64,000 nt of DNA from Azadirachta indica (GCA_022749755.1 CM040446.1:14966367-15030366), one strand, 5' to 3'. Numbered from the stretch's first letter, positions 1-12,500 are shown. The notes: generated from the letters alone by a model not told the origin. Made by a program: numbers and translations.

Positions 1-128
1 TGGGAAGGGAAACATATTCACTTGCATAAAAAAAAAAAATTAATGAAAATCAGAGAGTTCCTTTGCTATCTACAACATTTTGACCATAATTTCTTTATCC
101 CTGATGAAGAATATGAATGTGCATCTCC
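1..128. other. 3' flank of the PPR gene, no gene seen
   Basis: AT-rich sequence with a short A-run near base 30. It lies just beyond the stop codon of the minus-strand PPR gene, so it is probably that gene's 3' untranslated region. No other coding signal is visible. Confidence 0.5.
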
Positions 129-2331
129 TCAAGTCAGAAACACAACTGTACATGAGTTTGCAAGCTGACCATACATACCAAGCTGGCCCTGGGATTGCTT
201 CTGGCAAATGATTGGCAACCTTGCTCCAGATTTACAAGCGTGAGAAAGGTACATAGACGTTGTAGTGAGCCATGAGCATTCCAAAGAAGAATCAGCATCT
301 CTCAAGAACATCCGACCTCTTCTAAGAGCTCCAGCAGACCCTTTTTGATCACTGGTAACTACACTTGGTACCTGCAAGAGATTAGAGTAGGAGGTGGCAC
401 CTGTAGCTTGCTTGTGATAAAGTCTCTCTAAGCTTTCAACCCGAATCTCTTCTTCTGTCTCCATTTGATGGATCCTTTCCTTACTTTTCATTGTACTAAG
501 TATTCTATTTGCCTCCTTTGTCAATCCAGTAGCACGCCAAGCTTCTGCAAGAAGCAAGAAGGTGGATTTCTGAGGCTGGACCTCGAATGCTTTCATGAGT
601 TGAAGAATTTCTTCAGCTCTCCATGGTTGCTTGGCTTCACTATATCCCCACATTAGCGTCTCAAAAGTTTTCAAATTGGGAGAAATCCCATATTCACACA
701 TCTTGTCAAACACCCTGATTGCATAATCCATGCTGCCAACACTGCACCATCCACTGATAACAGTTGTGAAAACAACAACATTTGGGCGGAATCCTGATTC
801 AATCATGGTCATTAGTAGCTCTTCAGCTTTCTCCGGTTCTTGTGCACGGACATAACCTTTAGCAAGAATACTGTATGCATGTGCATCAGGTACTACACCA
901 GCCTTCACCATGTCATCAAAGATTTCCCTGCACTTATCCATGAACCCAGCTGTGCTCCATGCATTCATGATTGTGCTATAAGTTATAACATCTGGTTTCA
1001 TCCTGAATTCTTCCATCAATGCCAGAACCTGCATACAGATAAATTGAACACGGATAAATTTTGATTTAAGTACACAACTGTTGTAATTGCACATATTAGT
1101 AAGTAAACACGTATTTTTAGGGAAACCAAGAAAAAATTCAATATCAAAACTCACCTCATCAACCCCATCTCTATCCATGATTTCCACAAAACCTTTGATC
1201 AGCAAGTTAAAGATAACAAGATTAGGATGCACCCCATATTCCTTCATCCTATGCACAAACCTTAATGCTTCTTTTATTTTACCCTCTTTATAATATCCAC
1301 TAACAATGATGCCAAAAGTCCGTTCATTGGGCTGCACACTGTTGTGCTGCATTTCTACAATCATCTCTTCAGCTCGATATGTGTCTCCATTCTGAGCATA
1401 TGCTGTTGCTATCGTGTTATAAGTAACAGCATCGGGTCGCATCCCAAAAGCTACCATCTTATGCACCACATTCCATGCCTCTGTAAAGTTCTTTCTGTTG
1501 CACCATGCCCTAACAAGTACATTATATGTCCTGAGATTGGGTTTTACATTACCTTCTCTGCACATCAGGTCCAGCAGTTTCACAGATTCTTCAGGCTTAC
1601 CAGCAATACCATAACCTTTGATTAATGTGTTATAAGTGCTAATAGTGAGTTTCAATCCACTCTCCTTCATTTTCCAGAAAGTTTCCATGGCTTCTTCCAT
1701 GTTCCCAGATTCAGAGAAGGCATTTATCACAGCATTAAAAAATATTGAGTCTGGTTCCATTCCATTTTCTTCCACCTGTGAGATAATAGAACGTATGTAC
1801 TTGAAGCGCTTCTGCATGGTCAAGGCGGCCAAAAGGGTTGTGTAAGTTATTAAAGATGGTCTGTGTCCTCCTTCAATCAAGTTGTCAAAAATGGACAGGG
1901 CTTCTTGTGGCTTTCCTCTTTCTATCAAAATGTTCATTAGTTTGGTCCTTGAGCGTACAGTTCGGCAACTGTCTTTGTTCATGCAGAAGGTGCAGTGATA
2001 TTTAAGTTGAGAATCCATTGGCTTTGAATCTGGATATAATGGATTCTTTTCACCTGGATTACTCTCCTGCCAAGTTAACAACCTTAAAAGTGTTCAATTT
2101 ATAGCTGTATAAAAGTGAAAAGTATACAAGTTATCAAGTTCTCAAGCTATGAGATACTAAAATTGATACTTCAGCGTAAACCAAGCCCAGATGATTAAAT
2201 CAGTAAGCCACTTGAAATTCAACATATACCTTAGTTGATATTGTTGAATCAAATCCTTTATTGATGGTAGTTCTTGTTTGACCTTTGTCATCAGTTCGTG
2301 AAAGAGCCTTCCTTTCAGCTAACTCTCCCAT
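129..2331 (-). CDS. Pentatricopeptide repeat protein, At5g25630-type
   Basis: P-class PPR protein, a tandem helical-repeat RNA-binding family. Coding exons on the minus strand are 2331-2230, 2066-1155 and 1028-129, giving 637 residues and a TGA stop. The ATG at 2331 opens a 34-codon exon ([12 protein letters not shown]...) whose donor GTATATG joins in frame at GAGAGTAATCC. About a dozen 35-residue repeats of the type [17 protein letters not shown] run from about residue 60 to 530, followed by a basic/Glu-rich segment and a C-terminal tail with PIICQKQ and GQLG. Repeat register, the DRDG(V/I)DEV segment and the tail closely match the Arabidopsis At5g25630/At5g21222 PPR proteins as I remember them. 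A further exon in the 5'UTR is likely: acceptor TTTTTCAG at about 2362 and a donor near 2942. Exact function is unknown; family members bind RNA in organelles or nucleus. The exon 2/3 intron is discussed under findings. Confidence 0.9.
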
Positions 2332-3060
2332 ATGGTCCTCTCAATTTGTGCTTGGCAACCTGAAAAACTTGACTAGTCCGAATTTTAAACAAATTGCATG
2401 AAAAGAGGAGAAATTGAAATCCTAGAGAAAAGACAACCAATATATTAGCAAGCTCGGAAAATAAATTAGAAGTTGGTCAAGCTCAAATCTAAAGAGCCAA
2501 ACTACACATCATATGGGGTTTCTTATGTCATATAATAAAGATCAATTTAAAACCCAAGCAATTTGACAACCTAACGTAAATCCCATTTGGGTATTAGATA
2601 TGGCATCATTTCACCACCAACTATTACAGAAACTAATTCATATTCCAAGCCATTAATCAGAATTATCAACAAGATAGCCTAAAAAAATGCTCTTCAAAAC
2701 TCTGTTTAAAGTCTATCAAGAAAAATACCAAGTTAGAAGAACAGCTAATAATCTTGGTTCAAGTTCAAACAAGCTTACTCTTAAAAACAAATAAAAAAAA
2801 AATTATAACCCAAATGTAAAAGAATTTCAGCATACCGAGTAACTGATCATTTGAAAGGAAATATAAAAGAACAACTTGAAGCATTAACCGCGAAGAACTA
2901 GTTAAAGGATGAACAAAAACTAGCGACTAAAGTTGGTTATACCTCTTGGCTACAGTAAATACAGGCAAAGTTGAGAGTGAAACTGTGCCGGGGTTTGAAT
3001 TCCGAGTGTGGTTGATTTATCGTGTATGGAAAATCATGACATCCAATTAAAAAATATTAT
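2332..3060 (-). other. 5'UTR exon and intron of the PPR gene
   Basis: On the minus strand a good acceptor (CAAGTTTTTCAG) lies about 30 bases before the ATG, and a donor (CCAAGAG|GTATAAC) lies near 2942. This suggests an untranslated first exon around 2943-3050 and an intron of roughly 580 bases. No coding signal is present. Transcript evidence would be needed to fix the ends. Confidence 0.5.
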
Positions 3061-3152
3061 CCACAAATATTGCTTACAAAACAAAGACAAGGAACAGTAG
3101 ATAAGAAACCCAAAAGGTAAGGCCGAAATTCTTTGGTATATTTGATTCCGTT

Positions 3153-3222
3153 TATCGTTGTTTTCATTTTTTTTCAACTTACGTTGTTTTCATTTCTTTC
3201 AATTTACGTTGTTTTCATTTCG
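3153..3222. repeat. Short tandem repeat, about 25 bp, 2.7 copies
   Basis: Three successive copies of a unit reading CGTTGTTTTCATTTCTTTCA begin near 3155, 3182 and 3207. The copies differ slightly in T-run length. They lie in the upstream region of the PPR gene, between it and the Mpv17 gene. Confidence 0.8.
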
Positions 3223-3307
3223 AGAATTGGCTCCAATAGTGTAAGGGATAATAATTTACGGGTCCCTAACTTTTGTGATTCTATCAAGAAAGGTTAATAG
3301 TTTTTCC

Positions 3308-3498
3308 GTTTATCGAAATGACAGGAAATACCAATTACTAAAATGCCTTCCATTCATTTTGTTGGAACAGCCGAACAAGGGACCTAGTTGATACAAATTA
3401 AAAAACCCGTTTATTGAAATGACAGTAAAGACCTTCCGTTCATTTCGTTGGAACAACAGAACAACTGAACAAGTATTTGATACAGATGGAAAAACTAT
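3308..3498. repeat. Diverged tandem duplication, about 100 bp unit
   Basis: Unit 1 starts GTTTATCGAAATGACAG at 3308 and unit 2 starts GTTTATTGAAATGACAG at 3409. Both continue through CCTTCC..TTCATTT.GTTGGAACA and a GAACAA..TTGATACA segment. The units differ by substitutions and small indels, so the duplication is not recent. It sits in the shared upstream region of the PPR and Mpv17 genes. Confidence 0.8.
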
Positions 3499-3585
3499 AG
3501 CCTTAATCGAGAACATTTAAATAATTATGTACCCTGATATTATTATCCCATCGGATCTTTCATTTTGCTGACGTGTACTGTTCCA

Positions 3586-3630
3586 TGGGCCGAAGCCCAT
3601 GTAACGGCCTCACAATCCGCCTGTTGGGCT
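3586..3630. promoter_or_regulatory. Site II (TGGGCC/T) cluster, shared promoter
   Basis: Three site II elements lie in 45 bases: TGGGCC at 3586, AGCCCA (reverse TGGGCT) at 3594 and TGGGCT at 3625. Site II motifs are bound by TCP-type factors and are common in promoters of ribosomal, mitochondrial and PPR genes. The cluster lies between the minus-strand PPR gene and the plus-strand Mpv17 gene and can serve either or both. The motifs are directly seen; function is inferred. Confidence 0.6.
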
Positions 3631-3911
3631 GAGTTGACTGATAAGACGATATTACCCCCTACTTTCTCTCCCAGTTCATGCCTGAAAGGCGTCCCCCGGA
3701 AATGAATTTCTCGTGCCAAGAAAATTCCCGTATATAATGGCTTCTAAACATACGTTTAATAATAATAACAATAAAAAAAAAAAAAAAAAAAAGAAATTCC
3801 CTGTAATGAAAGAGTAGATTAAGGATAATACGTAAAAGGTTGCTCAAAGTCAAAAAATAAACCACTTATAATCACTAACTTGACTCCATGAATTTTAATT
3901 TGCATTGAAGA

Positions 3912-6024
3912 ATGAGAGAAATGTGGAGGTTGTGGAAATGGTACCAGAATTGCTTGGCTGTACATCCCGTGAAAACACAAGTGATCAGCTCTGGTTTGAT
4001 TTGGGGTTTCGGTGATGTAGCTGCTCAAACGATCACTCACTTTACTGCGAAGAAACGTCTTCAAAATCAGGTAATTATTAATTCCTCTGTACCCATTTCA
4101 AGAAATTCAGATTCTTTATGCTTCCGAGAGCTTTCATTTTGCATTAACTTATACGATCATTGGTGTATATATATTTCAAGCAAACAGAAATGTGCATCGA
4201 ACCCTTTTGAATCGAAGACGTGATTGATGGTCTAAAGTATTGAAATAGTGATAGGGTTGATTGGTCTGATCGTAAATGTATCACTAGGAGCAAGAGTCAG
4301 ATATATCAATCATTGTTCTTTATGTTTATGTAGGGTGATTGGTATGAAGAACTATTTATGTAGGTTTCACTCTGTTCGATCTTCTGTTGTAGATTTACCA
4401 GAATCTTTCTAGCCACAGCAATTTGTTATGAATATCAAAGTTGGGGCATTCTCATCGGCAATGATGGTTTAGCAGTCAAACTAGAACCAAAGTTGCTCAT
4501 TGTTTAAATAGAAATTACAAAGAATCTTTTTGCTAGAGTATCATATGATATCTTCAAGTTATAAATTTATGCTTCATATCTTGAATGCTATAGTTTTCCT
4601 GCCACATGATGTTGCAGGTTTCTTTACCCAACATTACATTTTTGGAATGATGTAAGTACTTCACTGTTAATTAGCTTATTGTCTTTTGATAGAATGACAT
4701 ATCTACTTATGATGCGGGGGACAGAAACTATGAAGTACGGATAAACTGGAAACGAGTGGCTTCAACAAGCTTCTTTGGTTTTGGATTTGTTGGCCCTGTT
4801 GGGCACTTCTGGTAAGTTTCTTATAATCATTAGTTGACTATAGAATGTCAAATACACAAGTCGATAATTCTCATTTGCAAATGAATACTGGAGACAGCGT
4901 CAGGTTCCTTGTCTAAGTACTGAAATGTCATAGGATATGCTTCTTCAATTTCCCTTCTGGGGTTGGGATGGAGAGAGGAAAAAAGAGAGAAACATGACCA
5001 TATTTGTAAACTTCAAAACATAGTTTGGCCAATTTGCAAACATATAAGAGATAAGTTAAGCCTAAGTGTAGAAGTTTACGATTTCAACTTTCTTTTCTGA
5101 GGACCAGTATGGGGGCATGGTGATTCTATTACAAAAAGTGCAACCCGTTGTGCATGTGCCTCACTTAGTGATGGGGTTCATAAGTGGTTGCATGCTGACG
5201 TTTCCTCATGTTAAAATGTTGCAAACTTATCCTTTCACTTCTGAGTTCAGCATATAACCAAATGCACCAGCATTTTCAGCTGATATTTATAGGCGTCTTT
5301 GGTATGTCTGTAGGGACATCAAAAAAGGCCCTGGAAGGTTTATCTACTAAGAGGCAGATGAGCTGCTTTTCACTTGCAGTTGAGAATGGTCTTGATATTA
5401 GTCTTATCAGATTCTTCTACAACTTTCTAAGCAGTTTGGAAGTTATGGAGATTAGACAGCTGTAAAGCTTTGGAGCAATAATTTTTATTTTATTTTATTT
5501 TATTCTTAAGATCTTTTGTCCGTGTGTCAGTGATAGAGAAAATTTGTACATATTTTTGGTCAATTACTAATATTTTTCTCTCATTAACAATTTGGTTCTT
5601 TCTACCCTTTCTCAGGTATGAAGGTTTGGACAGATTTATAAGGAATGGACTTGTATTGAAACCTAGTTCTTATCGTTTTGTTGCCACTAAAGTTGCGATT
5701 GATGGATTCCTCTTTGGACCTCTGGATTTGCTGGTGTTTTTCTCTTACATGGGCTTCGCTGCTGGGAAAAGTATTCCTCAAATAAAAGAAGATGTGAAAA
5801 GGGATTTCTTACCTGCCTTGGTACTGGAGGGAGGTCTATGGCCTATTCTTCAAGTTGCAAATTTTCGGTTTGTACCAGTGCAATATCAACTCCTCTATGT
5901 CAACTTCTTCTGCTTGTTGGATAGCTGTTTCTTATCATGGATCGAGCAACAACAGGATGCCGCTTGGAAGCAATGGTTGAAATCTTATCTACCTTCCAAG
6001 GGGCCAAAGGGCCAAGAAGGATGA
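3912..6024 (+). CDS. Mpv17/PMP22 family membrane protein
   Basis: Small integral membrane protein of the peroxisomal/mitochondrial inner-membrane Mpv17-PMP22 family, thought to form or regulate pores for small metabolites. Exons are 3912-4070, 4693-4811 and 5616-6024, giving 228 residues, usual for the family. Phases agree: exon 1 ends on codon CAG, exon 2 ends TTC TG and exon 3 resumes with G TAT. The N terminus has the family pattern (WYQNCLAVHPVKTQVISSG, then WGFGDVAAQ). The C-terminal half has the signature region: WP, then NF(R)FVP, QY and a last hydrophobic segment with LSW. Several hydrophobic stretches match the expected four transmembrane helices. Which organelle is used cannot be read from the sequence. 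It is divergent with the upstream PPR gene and convergent with the next. Confidence 0.93.
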
Positions 6025-6891
6025 AAGTTACTCTTCATACACTGTTGTCATTATAGATTTTTAGATTTTATTAGAGTATATTCAGATCAGCTTTTACTGT
6101 CTATTGCTACAACTCTTCATACCAGCTCGAAGTAAAGTGGGAAGAAAATTTGACGACGCAATTAGAGCTGTGGTACCAGTTCAATTCATTTGTAGATAAA
6201 ATTTTTAAAAGGTCCCATAATAACTAGCTGCTCTTGAATCCTGTATACATTGCACCTAGAGGTTCATCAGCATTTTCAGTCGCATTCGACTTTCATTCAG
6301 TAGGGAGATATTGGCCTTTATAGAGATTTGATCTTACAATTCAGTGGCGGGAAGCAAATACACTGTTATTTAGTAGAAGAAAAGCTCAGATATGCACTTG
6401 AACAGCATATTTTAGTTATGACAATCAGATACAAAATTCTTTTGAATTATTTTGATGCTATCTCGAGGTTTCCAGCAACAATTTCTTTCTTTTCAGATGT
6501 TCATCAATCTTCTTCTGACATTCTTCAGTAGCAGAAGACAAACCAGTTTTGATTTGTTCTCACAATTGGATGAAACCGAACCCCCATCAGGTACATACAA
6601 GAGAGCAATGGATGTTTGTGTTCTGTTGTGCACATAGAAAAAGGTTATGCAGGAAACACCTGACAATATTTTGTGCATAGAAAATTTTGCAGAAATGTTC
6701 TACTGGGGATGGATTAATTCCACTTCAGCATTGGAGGACCAGTTTGAACACTGCATCTTTTGACTATCTTATCATCTCTGAACAGTGAACTCAAGATGCT
6801 TTAGTTTACATTCCACTACTGCTTCCATTCTATGGAGACAAATGATTGTGTAGATTGTACTTGCTACTTGCCAGCATCTCCATTCATAACA
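6025..6891. other. Convergent 3' intergenic region
   Basis: This lies between the stop of the Mpv17 gene (+) and the stop of the second PPR gene (-). Short open frames exist in it but look random in composition and resemble no family. Probably the two 3' untranslated regions; nothing else seen. Confidence 0.6.
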
Positions 6892-8304
6892 CTATAGAAT
6901 TCCTGCTAATTTCATGTCATTCATCACTGAATCCATCTTCTCAGATAAACCAGCTCTCCGATATCCAGCAATCAGAAAGTCATAAGTTGATCTTGAGAGG
7001 GTATAAGAACCCTTAATATGTTGAAGAAATAAGTCTAGTCTATCATATGCTTCGCACCTGAAGTATGAACAGATTATCTTCTCAACATCATCTGCATGTT
7101 TGAATGATAATCCTTGTTTTCCCATCCTCCCAACAGAATATTCTACGTCATCAAGTCTATCTGACACAGCATGCAACCTTATAATCCCACAGTGGACCTG
7201 CAGCAAAACTTCACGAGATTGATTGGACTTTGTCAAAGTTCCGAGTAGCTCCTCCATTTCATCCACTTTCCTGTGGTCACAATAAAATTTCACAAGCTTC
7301 CCAGCCATTTTCTCATTAATTTTCCATCCTCCATCCAGCAAAAACTTCAAGAATTCTTTAACTTGACCAAATTTTTTACACTTACAAAGTCCTTCGAGCA
7401 CATTTTCTAATATGTGTATACTAGGAATAATTCCTGATAACATCATCTCTTCATAATATCTGTCAGCACCATCAAAATCTCTTGCTTTAACAGAACCACA
7501 AATTAGAGATTCATAAGTTTGAACATTAGAAGAAAACCCAGCAGCTATTTTGGCTGCATACCATTTTTGCATGGCATCAGCATTGCCCAAGCTTGAAAAC
7601 CCCGCTATAAAAGTGTCATAAGTTTCAACATTGGGTTTGTGATCTTCTGAACTAACCATTATCTCAAATAAGCTAAGGGCTGTCACTACATCACCTGAAC
7701 ACAAGCAAGCACATATAAGTGAGTTGAAAGTGGAAGAATCCGGCTTAATTCCACGAGCCTCCATCAAATTAAACACATGCATGGCAAGCGGTACATTCTG
7801 AATCTTTCCACAAAGAGAGATCAAGCCACAGTATTGATCAAGACTTGCCCCTTTCCCCTTCCGCATTTTATCTAATCTCCATTCTAAAACCTGACCAGTT
7901 GAATTATTGGATTAATATGAGTAGATGGCCCTCAGAAAGTAAAGCTAGAGTCAAAGAGAATTCAATCAACAGATTCAACGATAAGTCAATCCCTGCAAAC
8001 TGACAGGAGAAAGACCCAAAAAGAAAAAAAAAAGGAAAAAAAAAAAAAGAAAAGTTGCAAATACCAATCGAGCTTTGTCAGCAGAGGAACATCGGAGACT
8101 GGTGATGAGAGCATCCCAGAAGAATTGGGAATTATTGAGGGAAAAAACTTCCACTGAATCAAGCGTAGTTTTGATTTGTGAATTCGGGGTTTGAAGCAAC
8201 CGCGAGACCAGAGGATTAGAAGATGATGATATATTGTTACAAAACGAACGTTCAAATTTACAATAACTGCCCACTGATAAAACCCTGCAAACTAACCCTT
8301 GCAT
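6892..8304 (-). CDS. Pentatricopeptide repeat protein (P-class)
   Basis: Exons on the minus strand are 8304-8065 and 7890-6892, giving 412 residues and a TAG stop. The donor is CGATTG|GTATTTG and the acceptor CTGGTCAG|GTTTTAGAATGG; joining keeps the frame (...KARL VLEWRLDKMRKGKG...). About eight to nine degenerate PPR repeats are visible, for example HVFNLMEARGIKPDSSTFNS and FNSLICACLCSGDVVTALS. The N terminus (MQGLVCRVLSVGSYCKFERS) is basic and low in acidic residues, consistent with a mitochondrial or plastid presequence. The family binds organellar RNA; the target is unknown. I cannot name the Arabidopsis orthologue with certainty. It is a separate gene from the At5g25630-type PPR gene and does not look like a tandem duplicate. 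Confidence 0.88.
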
Positions 8305-8459
8305 TTTCCTTCTCTTTCAATTCTCTGGGTTTTAGTCTTAAAAGAACGATTTTCGTTTCGTTCGTTTGGTTGAGAAGTTTAGTTATCACCAAACAGACCT
8401 GTTCTTACTCAAATCTCGAAGTGCCCGACTTTTTGTTTTCTTTTTTTTTTTTCCTGAAA
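8305..8459 (-). promoter_or_regulatory. Probable 5' flank of the second PPR gene
   Basis: AT- and pyrimidine-rich sequence directly upstream of the minus-strand ATG at 8304. No clear TATA box. It is bounded on the far side by the MITE target duplication at 8460, so the proximal promoter is either about 155 bases or includes the transposon. Confidence 0.35.
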
Positions 8460-8751
8460 AAGTTTTATGAGTAATCTTTAATTTACTCCAATTAATTTTG
8501 ATAATCTTCGTCGCACACCGCTACAAATTTTAAAAGTCATCGGAACGTTTCAAATGTTAACTCACATTATTCTTTCAAATAATAAAAAAAAAAAAATTTA
8601 TATAGTTAAATTTAATCAACTAAAAGAGGTATTAAATATAATGATTACAATTAACGATTGAAAGTGTTCTAATCACTTTCCAAATTTTTAGAGACATTAT
8701 AAAAATTATCAAAATTTATTAAGTATAAATTAAAGATTACCCAAGTTTTAT
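8460..8751. mobile_element. Mutator-type MITE with 9-bp target duplication
   Basis: A 274-base element (8469-8742) with inverted ends: GAGTAATCTTTAATTTA at the left and the reverse complement of GGGTAATCTTTAATTTA at the right. Similarity continues inward to about 38 bases each (...ATTTTGATAAT). It is flanked by the perfect direct repeat AAGTTTTAT at 8460-8468 and 8743-8751. A 9-bp target duplication with long inverted ends is characteristic of Mutator-like elements. There is no coding capacity, so this is a non-autonomous element. It lies 156 bases upstream of the PPR start codon. Confidence 0.88.
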
Positions 8752-9595
8752 ATTTTTTTGTTTATTTTATAATTCTTTTCATAAAAAAATACTTTGTAAA
8801 TATAAAGAAGAATAATATAAGTATCATAAAAATTAGAGGTTTTTTTGCAAAAATCGAAATTCTAAAACATTTTATAAGAATACACCTTAATACATGTTTT
8901 TAAAGATTTTCTGAATTCTACGCAGTGATTCTTCCTCCAAATAGGGTCTGACAGATATACTAAATTAGGTAGGCATTACCATCATACAGGGGAGCGCAAG
9001 CCTCCCTTCAAATTAATATTTATCAATTATCACACGTATTTTATAATTGATAATAATAATTTCATACTACAAAAATTATGAATTAAAAGACATGTTACCA
9101 AAACAAGCAAAGATATCGACTCATTTAGATTGAGCTATCGCTCACTTTCCAGAGAAAAAAGGTCAAAAAAATAAAGAAAAAATCCCGGTTCCACTATGCC
9201 CGGAACAATTTTTATACAAAATACAAAAAATCCCCTAAGAAACCATACAGCCTAAAATACAAGTAATTCAGAATTCTTTAAACAATGCAAAAATAAAACC
9301 CTGATTTCACAACTCAGCCGGACAACCAATTCAGTACTTCTGCAACGTAAGTTGAAAATCCCAGCCATCACGAAAGCAACGATGGACCAATTAAAAAATT
9401 TGAGAGCAAATTCTCACCTTCACATAGTACACTACACTAGTCTACTGCTACCCTAAAAAGGGTTTATCGGATTTTTTCTCTTTTTTCTTCTGCTTATTTC
9501 TGCTTCTTTCACGGGGAGGGAATTTCATAAAAAGCAAAAGACAGGGTCAAATCTCAGCATCCAAGTGAGAAAATAACTTATCGCAAAATGGATGC
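8752..9595. other. Intergenic, mostly 3' flank of AP4B
   Basis: AT-rich DNA between the MITE and the AP4B stop codon. The last several hundred bases are probably the AP4B 3' untranslated region. No gene, tRNA or further repeat was recognised. Confidence 0.5.
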
Positions 9596-12500
9596 TTATG
9601 GCACACCAAATCTGGACAAGGCTGATTGGAACACATCTGAGAAGCCCTCAGACGAACTTTGATCATCTGCTTTAATCTTAATTTGTGCTTTAGCTGTTGA
9701 TGTGTTGATTATGCACTCTACAAGAAAATTGGATGATTCTTCTGCTTTTTGTGCAAAGAAGAAGAACTTAAAGTTAGGGGATTGCCCACCAGAAGCAATG
9801 CAGTGGATGGAATCGCCTTGCATGTGCCGGAGGAGGGCTTGAGCTGTCGTCAATGCTGCAACTCCTTGAGGGCTCATGGAAAATTCCTGCATCAGGTACA
9901 AAATTTGATCTATGAGAGATGTTCTTAAATGTTTGTGCTGGTAACATTGCACATACACACGCATGAATTTATGTATGTGTGTGTACACAACTCTCTACAA
10001 GTTTTCGGGCAATAATTATAACCAGGAACCGTCAGAGTCATGACAGCCAACTCCTATGTGAAAAATATAAAGATTAACATATCTTCTGCTCATATAGAAC
10101 AATAACATTTGGTCTTTCAGGAGGAACATTAGCTACAGTCCAAAAGTTTGAAAAGAGGGTTATAGGGTAGTCAATCCATGATTCTTATAAATGATAACGG
10201 CCCTTAAAAAAGGATAAGGGAAAAATAAGTGTCGGTCACAAATGAACAAACAAATGAGAGTCTGGGCGATGGTGTAGTGGGCTAAAGTATACCAAGAAGA
10301 ACACTACTGCTAATGTATATGGAAATTCAGACAGAAGCAAAGTAAAAAGATTAAATTAAGGGCAATATCGGAAGTAAACCTGTGACAAAGATATTGGTAA
10401 TTGGCGCCATTTTTGCTGGAAAGTGCTTGGATCCAGAACAGCTTTGGATTTAAGCTTCAACAAAGGAGGTGGAGGAGCAGGTGCAGGAGTTGCTGGTATA
10501 CCTAGACCAAGGAGATCATCAATGGCTAGGCTAGATGGAGGAGCATTGCCTGCTGCTGTGGTACTTGAAATTGCCAATTCTGATTGCGTGTTTGCAGCAG
10601 AGAAAGAAGCAGATGAACCATCATATAAAGGAGCGCTATATGCAGATCCATTGTAAGTGGTACCTCTGCTTTCTTCCTTCTCTGAAGTACTTAAGAGAAG
10701 ATCCTTGTCATTTGCCTCAACTCTGTGAGATGGAACGCCATTATCCGCTGATTCTGCTACAATAGATAGACTTCCTAGCTCATCTGAAAACTCAAATGGA
10801 CCACGATGTTCCTTATCTGTGAACATATAAGAGGGCTGCAAGAAAATACGCAGTTAGTAGAGTACCCATTTCAAAATGGGAAAATTGTGAAACCACTACA
10901 TAGTTAACTCAAGCCTACAAAAATAATCATTAAGCTAATTTAACTCAATCTAATAAATCATTGATGATGTGAAGCCAATTGTAGACTTTGTAGTTACCTT
11001 CTGATACACAACAGATAGACTGTTAAATTCATCAAATATGCGATCCTTGATTTCACTGCTCTGAGTATCAGCAAAAACTGAAACAGCTTGCTTCGGAGGA
11101 TTCACCACACGTTCTGTCACAGATACATCATATTGCAAGAGCCTATAGTAGAATAATGCTCGGTCATGAACATCCTGCAGTCAAAATATAGTTTAATAGA
11201 TACTTCTTGCACAAGCCGTTTTCAGTTACTTGAACAAGTTAATGTATACTAACTGACTTGAGAAAAAAACAATAGATCAAACATCACCTGGTGAAAGTCA
11301 GCCAGACCGGCAGCCAATGCAGCTCCCAGGGCTTTCTGCGTCTCAGGTGGCCTCTTGAAAAAGCACTTCATTACAGCAGTGAGAAGATGTAAACGAACCT
11401 GTCAAATTAAGACATAAATATTAGACTTATTAGCCAACAATGCTCATTTCAAATTCAAATTCCAACAGAGCAGCAAAATTTAGATATTATCTCTATTTAG
11501 TGATATTCATGGTAAGACAAAGCTATGGCAAAACAAGCTATTTAATCTTTTCAACTATCAAAGGGAGTTGGGCTAGAGAAGAGAGTAGTATATCCAAGTC
11601 ACCATTACGAGAGATTGGCTGTTCAAGCAACCCTCTATTATGACAGGTGCAACTAAAAGAGCCAAATGCAGAAGCCTTTATAAGACCAATACCCAAATAA
11701 ACAACACCCTTAGCATGTAGTAAATTAACTTCAAAGATATCAACACCTTCTTAACAACTAAACACGTACAGAACTACAAAAATATTGATTCTGCAAGGTG
11801 AGAACAATAATGGGTTGGGATGCATGAATGGATATGGTTGATTAGATCAAATCAATGCATAGGAGCGAGCATATTCAGATATCGCAGACATGGTAGATTG
11901 TTCCATTTTATATATCCATTAAAAGGAGAGCAGGGTAATACTATAACTTCATTGTAAAGAAATTAATATGCCTAAAATAAACTAACCAATTTAAGGTGGA
12001 ACAAACAACTAACAAAGGGGTCAAGAAAATAACAATACTGTAATAGAAGCACATAATTACATCAGCGGAATGCTCATCATCCCAATTTTCAATTAAGCTT
12101 TCTAAAATGTAAGGAGCATCGTGCATGTCCTGAGAATATTCTCCCAACATCCATATAAGAGCTGCCTTCGCCTTGGGTTCCTGAACGTTTTTGCTGCTGA
12201 TACTTCCAACAACTGCAATGCAATCATGACTCCACTGTGGATATTTTCTAAGTAAATCTTTTACAAGCACCTGCATGCAATAACCCATAACTCGTATCGA
12301 TCTGTTTGACAGTAGATAGTCATTTAATCATAACATCTGTGCATATATCAAAGATGGACAGATATAATTATTTACCAGAGCTTCAGCAGTCACATAGTCC
12401 TTTTCCATCTCCAGAAACTGAAGAAGCCTATCAACAATTGCATTCACATCGTATTGCTGCAGGGCTATTTTCCCAACAGCACGGATAGACTCCCTTGCAA

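Noticed and set aside
6328..6678. Short open frames downstream of the Mpv17 gene
   Set aside because: No family resemblance, overlapping on both strands, and in a 3' flank.
10262..10295. A-box-like GGTGTAGTGGGCT as a tRNA-derived element
   Set aside because: It lies inside an AP4B intron with no B box or stems downstream.
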